From: Cloacimonetes bacterium UBA6081
GTDB lineage: Bacteria > Cloacimonadota > Cloacimonadia > Cloacimonadales > Cloacimonadaceae
Length of the DNA stretch: 8,482 nt
Assembly (NCBI GenBank): GCA_002428685.1
Contig: DIXL01000123.1
Span: 710-9,191, forward strand
Direction: 5' to 3'
Shown here in pieces: positions 1-7,375 of the stretch. Each line of letters starts with the position of its first letter. Position 1 is the first letter of the stretch. Both the position numbers and the translations under genes were made by a program. The notes beneath the pieces were generated by a model. That model saw nothing but the letters and a program-made list of their open reading frames with translations. It searched no databases and was not told the origin of the DNA.

Positions 1-189
1 TAGAATGTCGCCCTTCCAGGGCTTGACGGGCGGCCATCCCTAACCTGGGGTTCCGCTTCGCTGCACCCCAGGCTATAGAATTTCGCCCTTCCAGGGCTTG
101 TCGGGTGGTCATCCCTAACCTGGGGTTCCGCTTCGCTGCACCTCAGGCTATAGAATTTCGCCCCTCCTGGGCTTGACGGGTGCATTCCC
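1..189. repeat. 75-bp tandem repeat, 2.5 copies, hairpin-forming
   Basis: Two complete units of exactly 75 bp (1-75 and 76-150) differ at five positions by eye. A third, partial unit (151 to about 189) diverges at its end, 2 bp short of the permease stop codon. Each full unit contains two inverted repeats. The first is GCCCT/AGGGC with a 3-nt loop (10-14 with 18-22 in unit 1). The second is CCTGGGGT/ACCCCAGG with a 13-nt loop (44-51 with 65-72 in unit 1). In unit 2 the second stem has one C-to-T change that still allows G-U pairing in RNA. In the partial unit the first stem is reduced to 4 bp. The hairpins lie just downstream of the minus-strand genes and could stop transcription or protect mRNA ends, but no T-tract follows, so that role is inferred. 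The array is cut by the window edge. It resembles REP-type intergenic repeats; I saw no associated transposase gene. Confidence 0.9.
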
Positions 190-191
190 CT

Positions 192-1463
192 TCACTCTCT
201 GTAATAAATTGCCTGGATGGGATCTATCCCTGCCGCTTTCCAGGCAGGATAAAGGCCGGACAAAAAGCCGATCAACATCGAAAAACCAAGGCCTACTGCC
301 ACGCCCTGGATGGGTAAATAGAGGGGAAAATTTATCCCTTTGGCAATGGCAGTGATGATCAGCCAGGCCAATAGAACGCCAAAAGAGGCACCAATAAAGG
401 CCAAAGCGAGGGCTTCAAAGATGAAGTAAAAAAAGATATCGTGTTCGCTGGCTCCAATGCTTTTGCGGATGCCGATTTCGCTCATGCGCTCCTGAATGCT
501 GATCAGCAAAGTGCTAAACAGGCCTATCCCCCCTACTATCAAAGAGATGGAGGCGATGGCAATCAGGGTGATATTCCACTTTTTCATAAAGCTGTTGATT
601 TCGTTGGTAATAGTAAGCAGCAAATCCCCAATATCCATAAACTGGAAGTTTGGAAACATGTTATGCCTGGCCAGCAGCAATTGTCGCACTTCCTTTTTCA
701 AGGTGCCGTAATCCGCTTCTGAAGCGGCTTGCAGGTATATCTGATGCACCATTCCACCTGTTCCAAAATACGTTACGCCATATTTTAGCGGAACATACAC
801 TGCTTTCAGGTCTTCTTTCCGTTCCCAGTTGTTAAAATTCATGCCATTTCCGCTGGAAAGCACATCATTGGCCAGAACGCCTATTATTTTAAAGCGGTGC
901 TGGCCAAGGGTCAGGGTTTGTCCAATGGGGTTTTTCTGTTTAAAACGCTCCTGGGCAAAATGATAGCCCAAGATTGCTACAGAGGCTGCGCTTTCATCTT
1001 CATAAGAATTGAACATCCGACCCTGGCCGATTGGGTAACTTTTATTGCGGAAAAACTCGGCATCAGTGGAGCGTAAACGCACGGAACTGGTTTTGTTTCC
1101 CAAGCGAAATAGGCTGCTGGTTTCAATTTGGGCGTAGATGCTTTTGTATTTCAGTGAGCTCTTGATGGCCAGATAGTCGTCGTAATTCAGGCTGGGAACG
1201 CTTTGTTTGGCGCGTCTGATGCCATCACGGTTACGGGTTGTGGCATCTTTGGTGTCGTCGGTTCCGGGAAAAATAATCAGGGAAAGATTCCAGCCCATGC
1301 CTTTCATGTTCTTGTTTATCAGGTCTTTAAGGGCATAGACGCTGGAAAACATGGTAACCACCGCCAGCACCCCAATCACGATTCCGGTAAGGGTTAACAG
1401 CGACCGCAATTTGTGGCTGAAGATGCTCTGGAAGGCACTTTTGATGCCATCGCGAAAGTGCAT
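192..1463 (-). CDS. MacB/FtsX-type ABC transporter permease
   Basis: Inner-membrane permease subunit of a MacB/LolC/FtsX-type ABC transporter (423 aa). Family members couple cytoplasmic ATP hydrolysis to movement of lipids, lipoproteins, peptides or drugs in the envelope; the substrate here cannot be named. The architecture is typical. A basic N-terminus (KLRSLLTLTGIVIG, residues 18-31) leads into a first membrane helix (about 20-45). A large extracytoplasmic MacB-like domain follows (about 46-290). Three C-terminal membrane helices lie at about 296-320, 344-374 and 385-405. The cytoplasmic segment RMSEIGIRKSIGAS (326-339) is the characteristic coupling region that contacts the ATPase. The protein has no ATP-binding domain of its own, so an ATPase partner must be encoded elsewhere; none is in the window. 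The ATG lies 3 bp after the topA stop, and its ribosome-binding sequence GGGATA overlaps the last topA codons, suggesting translational coupling. The stop is TGA, directly next to the tandem repeat. Confidence 0.9.
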   Translation of the reverse strand: MHFRDGIKSAFQSIFSHKLRSLLTLTGIVIGVLAVVTMFSSVYALKDLINKNMKGMGWNLSLIIFPGTDDTKDATTRNRDGIRRAKQSVPSLNYDDYLAIKSSLKYKSIYAQIETSSLFRLGNKTSSVRLRSTDAEFFRNKSYPIGQGRMFNSYEDESAASVAILGYHFAQERFKQKNPIGQTLTLGQHRFKIIGVLANDVLSSGNGMNFNNWERKEDLKAVYVPLKYGVTYFGTGGMVHQIYLQAASEADYGTLKKEVRQLLLARHNMFPNFQFMDIGDLLLTITNEINSFMKKWNITLIAIASISLIVGGIGLFSTLLISIQERMSEIGIRKSIGASEHDIFFYFIFEALALAFIGASFGVLLAWLIITAIAKGINFPLYLPIQGVAVGLGFSMLIGFLSGLYPAWKAAGIDPIQAIYYRE

Positions 1464-1466
1464 GCT

Positions 1467-3686
1467 TTATCCCATTTCAGTTTTGCATTTCGGGCATATT
1501 TTTATAGTGCCGGTTTCGCGGGTGTATTTCTCTACAATGTAGGGGTTTCCGCAATTTGGACAGGCGATTGGCAGGGGTTTGTCATTGGTGATAAATTTAC
1601 AATCCGGATAGCGGTTACAGGAGTAAAATGCGCGTCCTGTCTTGCTTCTGCGGGAGGTAAGCTCGCCAATGCCACATTCGGGACATTTTATGCCCATGGT
1701 TTTAGGACGCGAAAACTTACATTTTGGATAGTTGGAACAGGCAATAAACTCGCCAAATTTGCCGCTGCGCAGCATTAAAGGGCTTCCGCAGGTGGGGCAC
1801 ATTTCATCCAGAGTTTTGGGGACAAAGATGACGATGTTGCCGTCTTCATCCCGCTTAAAGCTTTTGCTGTTTTTGCATTCCGGATAGCGGTTGCAAGAAA
1901 GAAATTCCCCGCCACGGCTGTGTTTTATAACCATACTGCCAATTTTGCACAAATCACAGGGAATGCCGCTTTCCTGCACAAAGCTGTCTTTTTCTTTTTT
2001 TACGTCCACCAGCGAAATCAAGCCCTGTAACTGGTCGTAATACTTTTGCACCAAAGTGCTCCAGGCTATGTGGTTATATTCCACTTCGTCCAGCTTGTCT
2101 TCCATCTCGGCGGTGAATTTTACATTGAAGATGCTGTCGAATTTTTCCACCAGAAAGCGGTTTACATCGTTGCCAAGCTGCGAGGGTAAAAAGGCTTTCT
2201 TTTCCATGGTTACATATTTACGATTGCGGATGGTGCTGATGATGGCTGCATAGGTGCTGGGACGGCCAATTCCTTTGGCTTCCAGTTCTTTAATCAACGA
2301 TGCTTCTGTGTAGCGGGAGGGGGGAGAAGTGAAATGCTGAGAAGACACCAGTTCGCTGTGCTCCAAGAGGTTTGCTTTGGCATAATCGGGATGTATCTTT
2401 TCGCCCAGAGGAATATTCACGTGAGGATAAGCTTTCAGGAAGTTTTCTTCCACAATCTGGTTTCCGCTGGCTGCAAACTGGGCCTTGGCAATGTCAATTT
2501 TTGCGATGGTAGTCAATAGTTTTGCGCCCTTCATCTGAGTTGCCACAAAGCGTTGCCAGATAAGGGTGTAGAGCTTCAGTTGCTCTTTGGAAAGATGGTT
2601 GGCAATGCTTTCGGGAGTGCGGAAAGGATCGGTGGGACGGATGGCTTCATGGGCATCCTGAGCACTTTGCTTGTTTTTATACATGCGGACGCTGCTGTTT
2701 ACCATGCCGGCTCCAAAGCGGTCTTTAATCAGGCTTTGCACGCTTTGCACTGCCTCATCGGCTATGCGGGTGGAGTCTGTTCTCATGTAAGTGATCAAAC
2801 CGGCACTTTCGCCACCAAGGTCTATGCCTTCGTAAAGGGCTTGGGCAATGCTCATGGTTCGCTGTGCCTGAAAACCGAGTAGCTTGGATGCCTCCTGCTG
2901 CAAAGTGCTGGTAATGAAAGGTGCTGGAGGCTCTACATTGCGGGAAGTGCGTTTAATTTCGCTGAGGCTGGCTTCTTTATCTGTAAGGTTTTCCACCAGT
3001 TGTTCAGCACTTTTTTCGTCAGCCATTTCCAGCTTTTTGCCATCCAGCTTTTCCAGAGTTGCGCTGAATTTGGGGAGTTTCCCCCTCCAGAAATCGGCAT
3101 CTATCTTCCAAAACTCTTTGGGTTCAAAGGCTTGGATTTCTGCTTCGCGCTCACAGATGATTCTGAGGGCTACAGACTGCACTCTGCCGGCCGAGAGGTC
3201 TTTGGCAATCACTTTCCACAGCAGGGGGCTAATGCCATAGCCAACAATTCTGTCCAGAATGCGGCGTGCCTGCTGAGCATCCACCTTTGCCATGTCGAGT
3301 TCGCCACGTTTATCTATAGCTTCGTTAATTGCTTTGGAGGTAATTTCATTGAATACAATGCGATAGACCTGTTTATCCTTCAGTTCCTTATCCAATGCCT
3401 TGCTCAGGTGCCAGGCTATTGCTTCCCCTTCGCGGTCATGGTCGCTGGCCAGATAGATGGCATCCGCATCTTTGGCAGCTTCTTTCAGCTCGCTGATAAT
3501 CTTGGTTTTCTTCTTATCTATCACATATTTGGGCTTGAAATCGTTAGCAACATCAACGCCAAATTCGTGCTGAGGTAAATCTCTAATGTGTCCCATCGAG
3601 GCTTTCACCTTAAACTGGTTCTTTAGAAATTTGCTGATTGTGCCTGCTTTGGCAGGCGATTCCACAATTATTAGTCCTTTTGCCAT
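1467..3686 (-). CDS. topA: DNA topoisomerase I (type IA)
   Basis: Type IA topoisomerase that relaxes negatively supercoiled DNA by cutting one strand through a 5'-phosphotyrosine link. At 739 aa it is of normal bacterial length. The Toprim domain is at the N-terminus (IIVESPAKA, 6-14, and the acidic metal-binding motif SDHDREGEAI, 81-90, with D82, D84 and E86). Other conserved blocks are LSAGRVQSVALRII (164-177) and GIGRPSTYAAI (472-482). The catalytic tyrosine is Y300, in LITYMRTDSTR. The C-terminus carries four tetracysteine zinc-ribbon modules: C577/C580/C598/C604, C630/C633/C650/C656, C668/C671/C690/C696 and C709/C712/C731/C734. In this family they bind single-stranded DNA. The start is supported by TAAGGATA 5 nt upstream of the ATG. 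It lies 107 bp downstream of secA and 3 bp upstream of the permease gene, so it may be cotranscribed with both. No key residue is missing. Confidence 0.98.
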   Translation of the reverse strand: MAKGLIIVESPAKAGTISKFLKNQFKVKASMGHIRDLPQHEFGVDVANDFKPKYVIDKKKTKIISELKEAAKDADAIYLASDHDREGEAIAWHLSKALDKELKDKQVYRIVFNEITSKAINEAIDKRGELDMAKVDAQQARRILDRIVGYGISPLLWKVIAKDLSAGRVQSVALRIICEREAEIQAFEPKEFWKIDADFWRGKLPKFSATLEKLDGKKLEMADEKSAEQLVENLTDKEASLSEIKRTSRNVEPPAPFITSTLQQEASKLLGFQAQRTMSIAQALYEGIDLGGESAGLITYMRTDSTRIADEAVQSVQSLIKDRFGAGMVNSSVRMYKNKQSAQDAHEAIRPTDPFRTPESIANHLSKEQLKLYTLIWQRFVATQMKGAKLLTTIAKIDIAKAQFAASGNQIVEENFLKAYPHVNIPLGEKIHPDYAKANLLEHSELVSSQHFTSPPSRYTEASLIKELEAKGIGRPSTYAAIISTIRNRKYVTMEKKAFLPSQLGNDVNRFLVEKFDSIFNVKFTAEMEDKLDEVEYNHIAWSTLVQKYYDQLQGLISLVDVKKEKDSFVQESGIPCDLCKIGSMVIKHSRGGEFLSCNRYPECKNSKSFKRDEDGNIVIFVPKTLDEMCPTCGSPLMLRSGKFGEFIACSNYPKCKFSRPKTMGIKCPECGIGELTSRRSKTGRAFYSCNRYPDCKFITNDKPLPIACPNCGNPYIVEKYTRETGTIKICPKCKTEMG

Positions 3687-3712
3687 CTATTTATCCTTAT
3701 CTTTAATTTTCT

Positions 3713-3742
3713 GGTTAACAGGTTAGCAGGTTAGCGGGTTAA
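3713..3742. repeat. 8-bp short tandem repeat array
   Basis: Four successive units with period 8: GGTTAACA (3713-3720), GGTTAGCA (3721-3728), GGTTAGCG (3729-3736) and a partial GGTTAA (3737-3742). It sits in the secA-topA gap, starting 26 bp upstream of the topA ATG. I see no gene in it. Confidence 0.85.
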
Positions 3743-3759
3743 TTCGCAGCCACCAAAGC

Positions 3760-3795
3760 TGTCCCCTGACACCTGACACCTGTCCCCTGTCCCCT
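3760..3795. repeat. 7-bp short tandem repeat array overlapping the secA stop
   Basis: Five heptamers in phase: TGTCCCC, TGACACC, TGACACC, TGTCCCC, TGTCCCC, then T at 3795. The last bases overlap the secA stop codon (3794-3796, TAG on the minus strand), so the array abuts the end of the coding region. It resembles the short tandemly repeated heptanucleotide families (STRR) described in cyanobacteria and seen in intergenic DNA of various bacteria. Its function is unknown. Confidence 0.85.
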
Positions 3796-6700
3796 AATTC
3801 TCATCATCTTCATGCTGTCCGCAGCATTTCTTATATTTCTTGCCGCTGCCACAAGGGCAGGGATCGTTTCTCCCCACTTTGGTCGCCACGCGAATCGGAC
3901 GCTGTTTTTCTTCCGAAGGGGGATTGTTATACTGCGGCGGAGCACTCATATTCTGGTTAAACTGCTGCATCTGCTCTTGCTGCTGGGCATGCAAGAAAGC
4001 ACTCATCTCATCATGGCTCATATTGGCATGTTTCAGCATATTATCCATCTGTGCCTGAGACAGAATATAGGTGGTAAACACCTTGCGGGTAACGTTTTCC
4101 TGGATTCTGCCAATCAGGCCCTGGAAAAGCTCGAAACTCTCTTTTTTATACTCTATCAACGGGTCTTTGTTGGCATAGGAACGCAGATGCACTCCATCTT
4201 TCAACAAATCCATTTCGTGCAAGTGATCGCGCCATTCATCATCCACCACTTCCAACAGAGCTCTGCGCTCAATATTGCGCAATTGATCTGCTCCCATGGA
4301 AGTTTCTTTGTGCTCATAGGCTTGCAGGGCAAATTCGGTAAGGGTGTGCAGCAGCAGATCGCGGTTCAGATGATCGCTTTCCAAATCGGCAGGCGTTATC
4401 CCCAAATTCAGGAAGTTCTTGAACCATTGACAGATACGTTCCAGATTCCAGTTTTCTGGATAGTTTTCGTGCCCAATTACATCGTCCACCACATTCGTTA
4501 TGGTTTCTTCTATCATTTCCAAAATTTCAGGTTTCATGTCATAACCCTTTAACACGCTGCGCCGGTAAGAATAGATCACTTCACGTTGCTGGTTCATCAC
4601 TTCATCGTATTTAATCAGGTTTTTACGGATTTCAAAGTTATGCTCTTCCACCCGTTTTTGAGCGCGTTCCACCGCTTTTGTCATCCAGGGGTGGCGGATG
4701 GCGTCACCCGGTTTCAATCCCATTTTCATCATCATTGGGGCTATCCTGTCCGAGCCAAACACCCGCATCAAATCGTCTTCCAAGGAAAGAAAGAAACGCG
4801 AGGTTCCGGGATCCCCTTGTCGTCCGGCCCGGCCGCGTAACTGCCTGTCAATACGTCTGCTTTCGTGCCTCTCGCTGCCAATTACATGCAAGCCATCCAA
4901 GGGTAAACCATAGGGATACTGTTCCGTAAGAGTATTAGGCAGATTGCGGTAACTTTCGGAGGTGCCGGTTACTACGCCTTTGCCCAGCTTAATATCTGTT
5001 CCGCGTCCCGCCATGTTTGTGGCAATGGTTACGGCTCCCGGCTGTCCGGCACCGGTGATAATTTCTGCTTCGCGCTGATGCTGGCGGGCATTCAACACAT
5101 TGTGTGCTATGGCTTTGCGCTTTAGCAATCGGGAGAGAATTTCTGATACTTCCACACTCACCGTGCCTACCAGCACCGGCTTTTGCCTTTCGTGCCAATA
5201 GCTGATTTCATCTATAATAGCCTGGTATTTATCGTTTTTGCTAAGGTAAATCATGTCATCGTGATCAATGCGGGTAACCGGCACATTGGTGGGAATCACC
5301 ATCACGGGCAGCTTGTAAATCTCCATAAATTCAGATTCTTCGGTTACTGCCGTTCCCGTCATGCCAGCCAGCTTTTCAAACATTCTAAAGTAGTTCTGCA
5401 AGGTAATGGTGGCAAAGGTTTGAGTTCCGGCTTCAATTTCCACATTTTCCTTGGCTTCCAGGGCTTGGTGCAGACCATCGGAAAAACGACGGCCGGGCAT
5501 TTGCCTGCCTGTGAATTCATCCACAATGATCACTTTGTTATCGATCACCACATATTCCTGGTCGTTTTCAAACAAAGTAAAGGCACGCAGTAACTGATTG
5601 ATATTGTGCAATTTCTCGCTTTTATCCATAAAGCGGTTAGTTTGAGCTTCTTTTTGTTTGGCCCTTTCCGCATCTGTGTAATTAGTATTTCCATCAATAT
5701 CTGAGAGTAACTCGTCCAAACTTTGCACAATGAACAGGTCTTTATCCTTTCTGGCTAATAAATCGCGGCCTTTGTCGCACAGGTCAACGCTGTTATGACG
5801 CTCTTCCACCACGAAAAACAGGTTATCGTCCAGTTCGTGCATCTTTTTGTCGCGCAGGTAAATGCCTTCCACATCGTTCACCATTCGCTTCAGTTCCCCT
5901 TCCTGCATCAGCTTGGCAAAGGCCTTGTTGTGCGGGGCTGCCCGTTTCACCAGAAGCAGATTGTTGCCCAGGCGTTCGTTGCTGGCATTGGGATTATCTG
6001 CCCGCAAGTCTTCGCGGATTTCGGTTAAATACCTTTGCACCAAGGCATTTTGGGACTGCACAAGCTGTGCTATAGTCGGCCTGAGTTCATGGTAAAAATT
6101 CTTGTCCTGAGCCACAGGACCACTGATTATCAAAGGGGTTCGGGCTTCGTCCACCAAAATACTGTCCACTTCATCGACAATGGCATAGTAAAAATCACGC
6201 TGCACAAGCTGTTCACGTTGCACCGCCATGTTATCACGCAGATAGTCGAACCCGAATTCACTGTTCATGCCATAGGTTACATCTGCTTCATAAGCTGCTT
6301 TCCGGCTAACAAAATCCATACCGGTGGTGATGCAGCCTACTTTCATGCCATGAAAAGTAAAGATTGGAGTCATCCATTCGGCATCGCGGCTGGCCAGATA
6401 ATCATTCACGGTTACCAGATGCGCACCGCGGCCAACCAGGGCATTCAGAAACAGTGGCAAAGTGGCAACCAGGGTTTTTCCTTCACCCGTGGCCATTTCT
6501 GCTATCTTGCCATCGTGCAAACACATACCGCCAATCAACTGCACGTCGAAAGGCACCATGTTCCATTCCTGTTCATGTTCGCGCACCATAAAGCTTTGCC
6601 CCAGCATACGCCGGCAGGTATCTTTTACAATGGCAAACACTTCCGGCAGATAATCATCCAGAGTTTCCTTGGTGAGCTTTTTCAGCTCCTTCTTGGTGGC

Positions 6701-6967
6701 GTCTATGCTGTTATCTATGCGGTTGCGTTCGCTGTCTTCGTTAATTTCTCTAAAGTTTTTTTCCAATTCTGCCAATTCTGTGCGTAGGGGTTTCAGCTTT
6801 TCGGCAATTTCAGCTCTGATATCCGCTACGCGCTGGATTAGCTGCTCATCGTCATACTTTTCCAAGCCTTCATAAATGTTGTTTATTTCGGCAACCAAGG
6901 GTTCATAACGCCGCAAATCCTGGCTACCTTTATCGCCAAACAGCTTTTTCAATAGTTTTTCTAACAT
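3794..6967 (-). CDS. secA: Preprotein translocase ATPase SecA, long FCB-type form
   Basis: Motor ATPase that drives unfolded preproteins through the SecYEG channel; it cycles between cytoplasm and inner membrane. Walker A is MATGEGKT (158-165, K164). The DEAD-type Walker B is VDEVDSILVDEART (264-277). The second nucleotide-binding domain includes VDEFTGR (482-488), NMAGRGTDIKLG (651-662) and the arginine-finger block QLRGRAGRQGDPG (709-721). The scaffold and wing region lies at about 770-970. A Gln-rich linker (about 993-1020) precedes the C-terminal zinc-binding tail CPCGSGKKYKKCC (1037-1049, with C1037, C1039, C1048 and C1049), which contacts SecB or ribosomes in the family. At 1057 aa it exceeds E. 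coli SecA (901 aa). The extra length is about 56 residues before Walker A and about 85-90 residues within about 300-390. The start is supported by TAAGGATA 4 nt upstream of the ATG. The stop is TAG. It is probably the first gene of the secA-topA-permease unit. Confidence 0.98.
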   Translation of the reverse strand: MLEKLLKKLFGDKGSQDLRRYEPLVAEINNIYEGLEKYDDEQLIQRVADIRAEIAEKLKPLRTELAELEKNFREINEDSERNRIDNSIDATKKELKKLTKETLDDYLPEVFAIVKDTCRRMLGQSFMVREHEQEWNMVPFDVQLIGGMCLHDGKIAEMATGEGKTLVATLPLFLNALVGRGAHLVTVNDYLASRDAEWMTPIFTFHGMKVGCITTGMDFVSRKAAYEADVTYGMNSEFGFDYLRDNMAVQREQLVQRDFYYAIVDEVDSILVDEARTPLIISGPVAQDKNFYHELRPTIAQLVQSQNALVQRYLTEIREDLRADNPNASNERLGNNLLLVKRAAPHNKAFAKLMQEGELKRMVNDVEGIYLRDKKMHELDDNLFFVVEERHNSVDLCDKGRDLLARKDKDLFIVQSLDELLSDIDGNTNYTDAERAKQKEAQTNRFMDKSEKLHNINQLLRAFTLFENDQEYVVIDNKVIIVDEFTGRQMPGRRFSDGLHQALEAKENVEIEAGTQTFATITLQNYFRMFEKLAGMTGTAVTEESEFMEIYKLPVMVIPTNVPVTRIDHDDMIYLSKNDKYQAIIDEISYWHERQKPVLVGTVSVEVSEILSRLLKRKAIAHNVLNARQHQREAEIITGAGQPGAVTIATNMAGRGTDIKLGKGVVTGTSESYRNLPNTLTEQYPYGLPLDGLHVIGSERHESRRIDRQLRGRAGRQGDPGTSRFFLSLEDDLMRVFGSDRIAPMMMKMGLKPGDAIRHPWMTKAVERAQKRVEEHNFEIRKNLIKYDEVMNQQREVIYSYRRSVLKGYDMKPEILEMIEETITNVVDDVIGHENYPENWNLERICQWFKNFLNLGITPADLESDHLNRDLLLHTLTEFALQAYEHKETSMGADQLRNIERRALLEVVDDEWRDHLHEMDLLKDGVHLRSYANKDPLIEYKKESFELFQGLIGRIQENVTRKVFTTYILSQAQMDNMLKHANMSHDEMSAFLHAQQQEQMQQFNQNMSAPPQYNNPPSEEKQRPIRVATKVGRNDPCPCGSGKKYKKCCGQHEDDEN

Positions 6968-6983
6968 GTTGTATCCTTATTGT

Positions 6984-7011
6984 GCGCTTGCAGATAAGCC
7001 CTGCATAACGC
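6984..7011 (-). other. Possible hairpin in the secA 5' leader
   Basis: An inverted repeat TGCAG (6989-6993) / CTGCA (7001-7005) with a 7-nt loop is extended across an internal loop by GCG (6984-6986) pairing with CGC (7009-7011). It lies between the candidate promoter and the ribosome-binding site of secA, so it would be in the mRNA leader. The stem is short and may be chance; any control of secA translation through it is inference. Confidence 0.25.
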
Positions 7012-7039
7012 TTGCGGGCACAATACCACCCGCCTCTGC

Positions 7040-7068
7040 CATAGAATTGAAAGGGGGAATTGTGTCAA
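7040..7068 (-). promoter_or_regulatory. Candidate sigma-70-type promoter for secA
   Basis: On the minus strand a perfect TTGACA -35 box (plus-strand 7063-7068) is followed after 17 bp by TCTATG (7040-7045) as a weak -10 box that matches the consensus at three of six positions. It points towards secA and would give a leader of about 65-70 nt. The -35 match and spacing are good; the -10 is poor, so this is a tentative call. Confidence 0.4.
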
Positions 7069-7112
7069 ATAAAAAGCATAGACCCGTCTTGCTACTATTC
7101 TTGTTGTAACGT

Positions 7113-7259
7113 GACAACGAATTCTGCAAATTGTGCAGCGAAAACTGCAAACTGTCGCATCGTAGGACATCCTTACTCATCCTTTCCAAGACCCTTTTTG
7201 GTAGTTTCTGACAGGATTTCTGCAAATTAGATCACCGAAAACTTCAAATTCTGACAGGA
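7113..7259. repeat. Degenerate ~43-bp direct repeat upstream of the primase-like gene
   Basis: Two related blocks share TTCTGCAAATT, then 6-7 variable bases, then CGAAAACT(G/T)CAAA: copy 1 at about 7113-7155 and copy 2 at about 7210-7248. Copy 2 is bracketed by an exact 11-bp direct repeat, TTCTGACAGGA, at 7206-7216 and 7249-7259, which are 43 bp apart. The second 11-mer leads into a further weak echo (GGAAATTTGCATATCG). Copy 1 also contains CTGCA-AATTG-TGCAG (7124-7138), a small inverted repeat. The copies are separated by about 55 bp of unrelated sequence. Possible roles are binding sites for a regulator or remnants of a repeat element; neither is shown. Confidence 0.6.
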
Positions 7260-7342
7260 AATTTGCATATCGAATGATCTCAGCATTGGTTTGAAAATGG
7301 GGTATTCATAGGTTCCCCTTATTTTTGGGATTGACATCTTGA

Positions 7343-7348
7343 TATACT
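7343..7348 (+). promoter_or_regulatory. Possible -10 box for the primase-like gene
   Basis: TATACT lies 27 bp upstream of the ATG at 7376 and resembles a -10 hexamer. A TTGACA at 7331-7336 is only 6 bp upstream of it, too close to serve as its -35, and the sequence at the correct distance (about 7319-7325) is AT-rich but a poor match. The call is weak. Confidence 0.25.
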
Positions 7349-7375
7349 ATCCAAGCTCTGTCAGTTGAGGATGAG

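Larger units (their letters stand above)
6968..7375. other. Divergent intergenic region, secA / primase-like gene
   Basis: A 408-bp region without a convincing gene. Its left part holds the secA ribosome-binding site (TATCCTTA on the plus strand, 6972-6979), a possible leader hairpin (6984-7011) and a candidate secA promoter (7040-7068). Its middle holds a degenerate repeat of about 43 bp (7113-7259). Its right end holds AT-rich sequence, a TATACT box (7343-7348) and a GAGG ribosome-binding site (7367-7370) for the plus-strand gene. Confidence 0.7.

Noticed and set aside
1..189. CRISPR array
   Set aside because: Units are contiguous 75-bp tandem copies with no distinct spacers, and no cas gene is present.
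3739..3945. Minus-strand frame reading through the heptamer array
   Set aside because: It overlaps the secA 3' end in another frame and its C-terminus (GQGTGVRCQGT) is simply the translated heptamer repeat.
6035..6787. Long plus-strand reading frame (250 codons) opposite secA, with similar ones at 3812-4552 and 3000-3578
   Set aside because: All lie fully antisense to well-conserved secA or topA sequence and encode no recognisable domain; their openness follows from the codon use of the real genes.
6977..7225. 82-codon minus-strand frame just upstream of secA
   Set aside because: It spans the degenerate repeat, candidate promoter and leader, has no recognisable domain, and its repeated Leu-Gln-Asn pattern comes from the DNA repeat.
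7331..7348. TTGACA plus TATACT as one promoter for the primase-like gene
   Set aside because: The two boxes are only 6 bp apart, far from the 16-18 bp needed.
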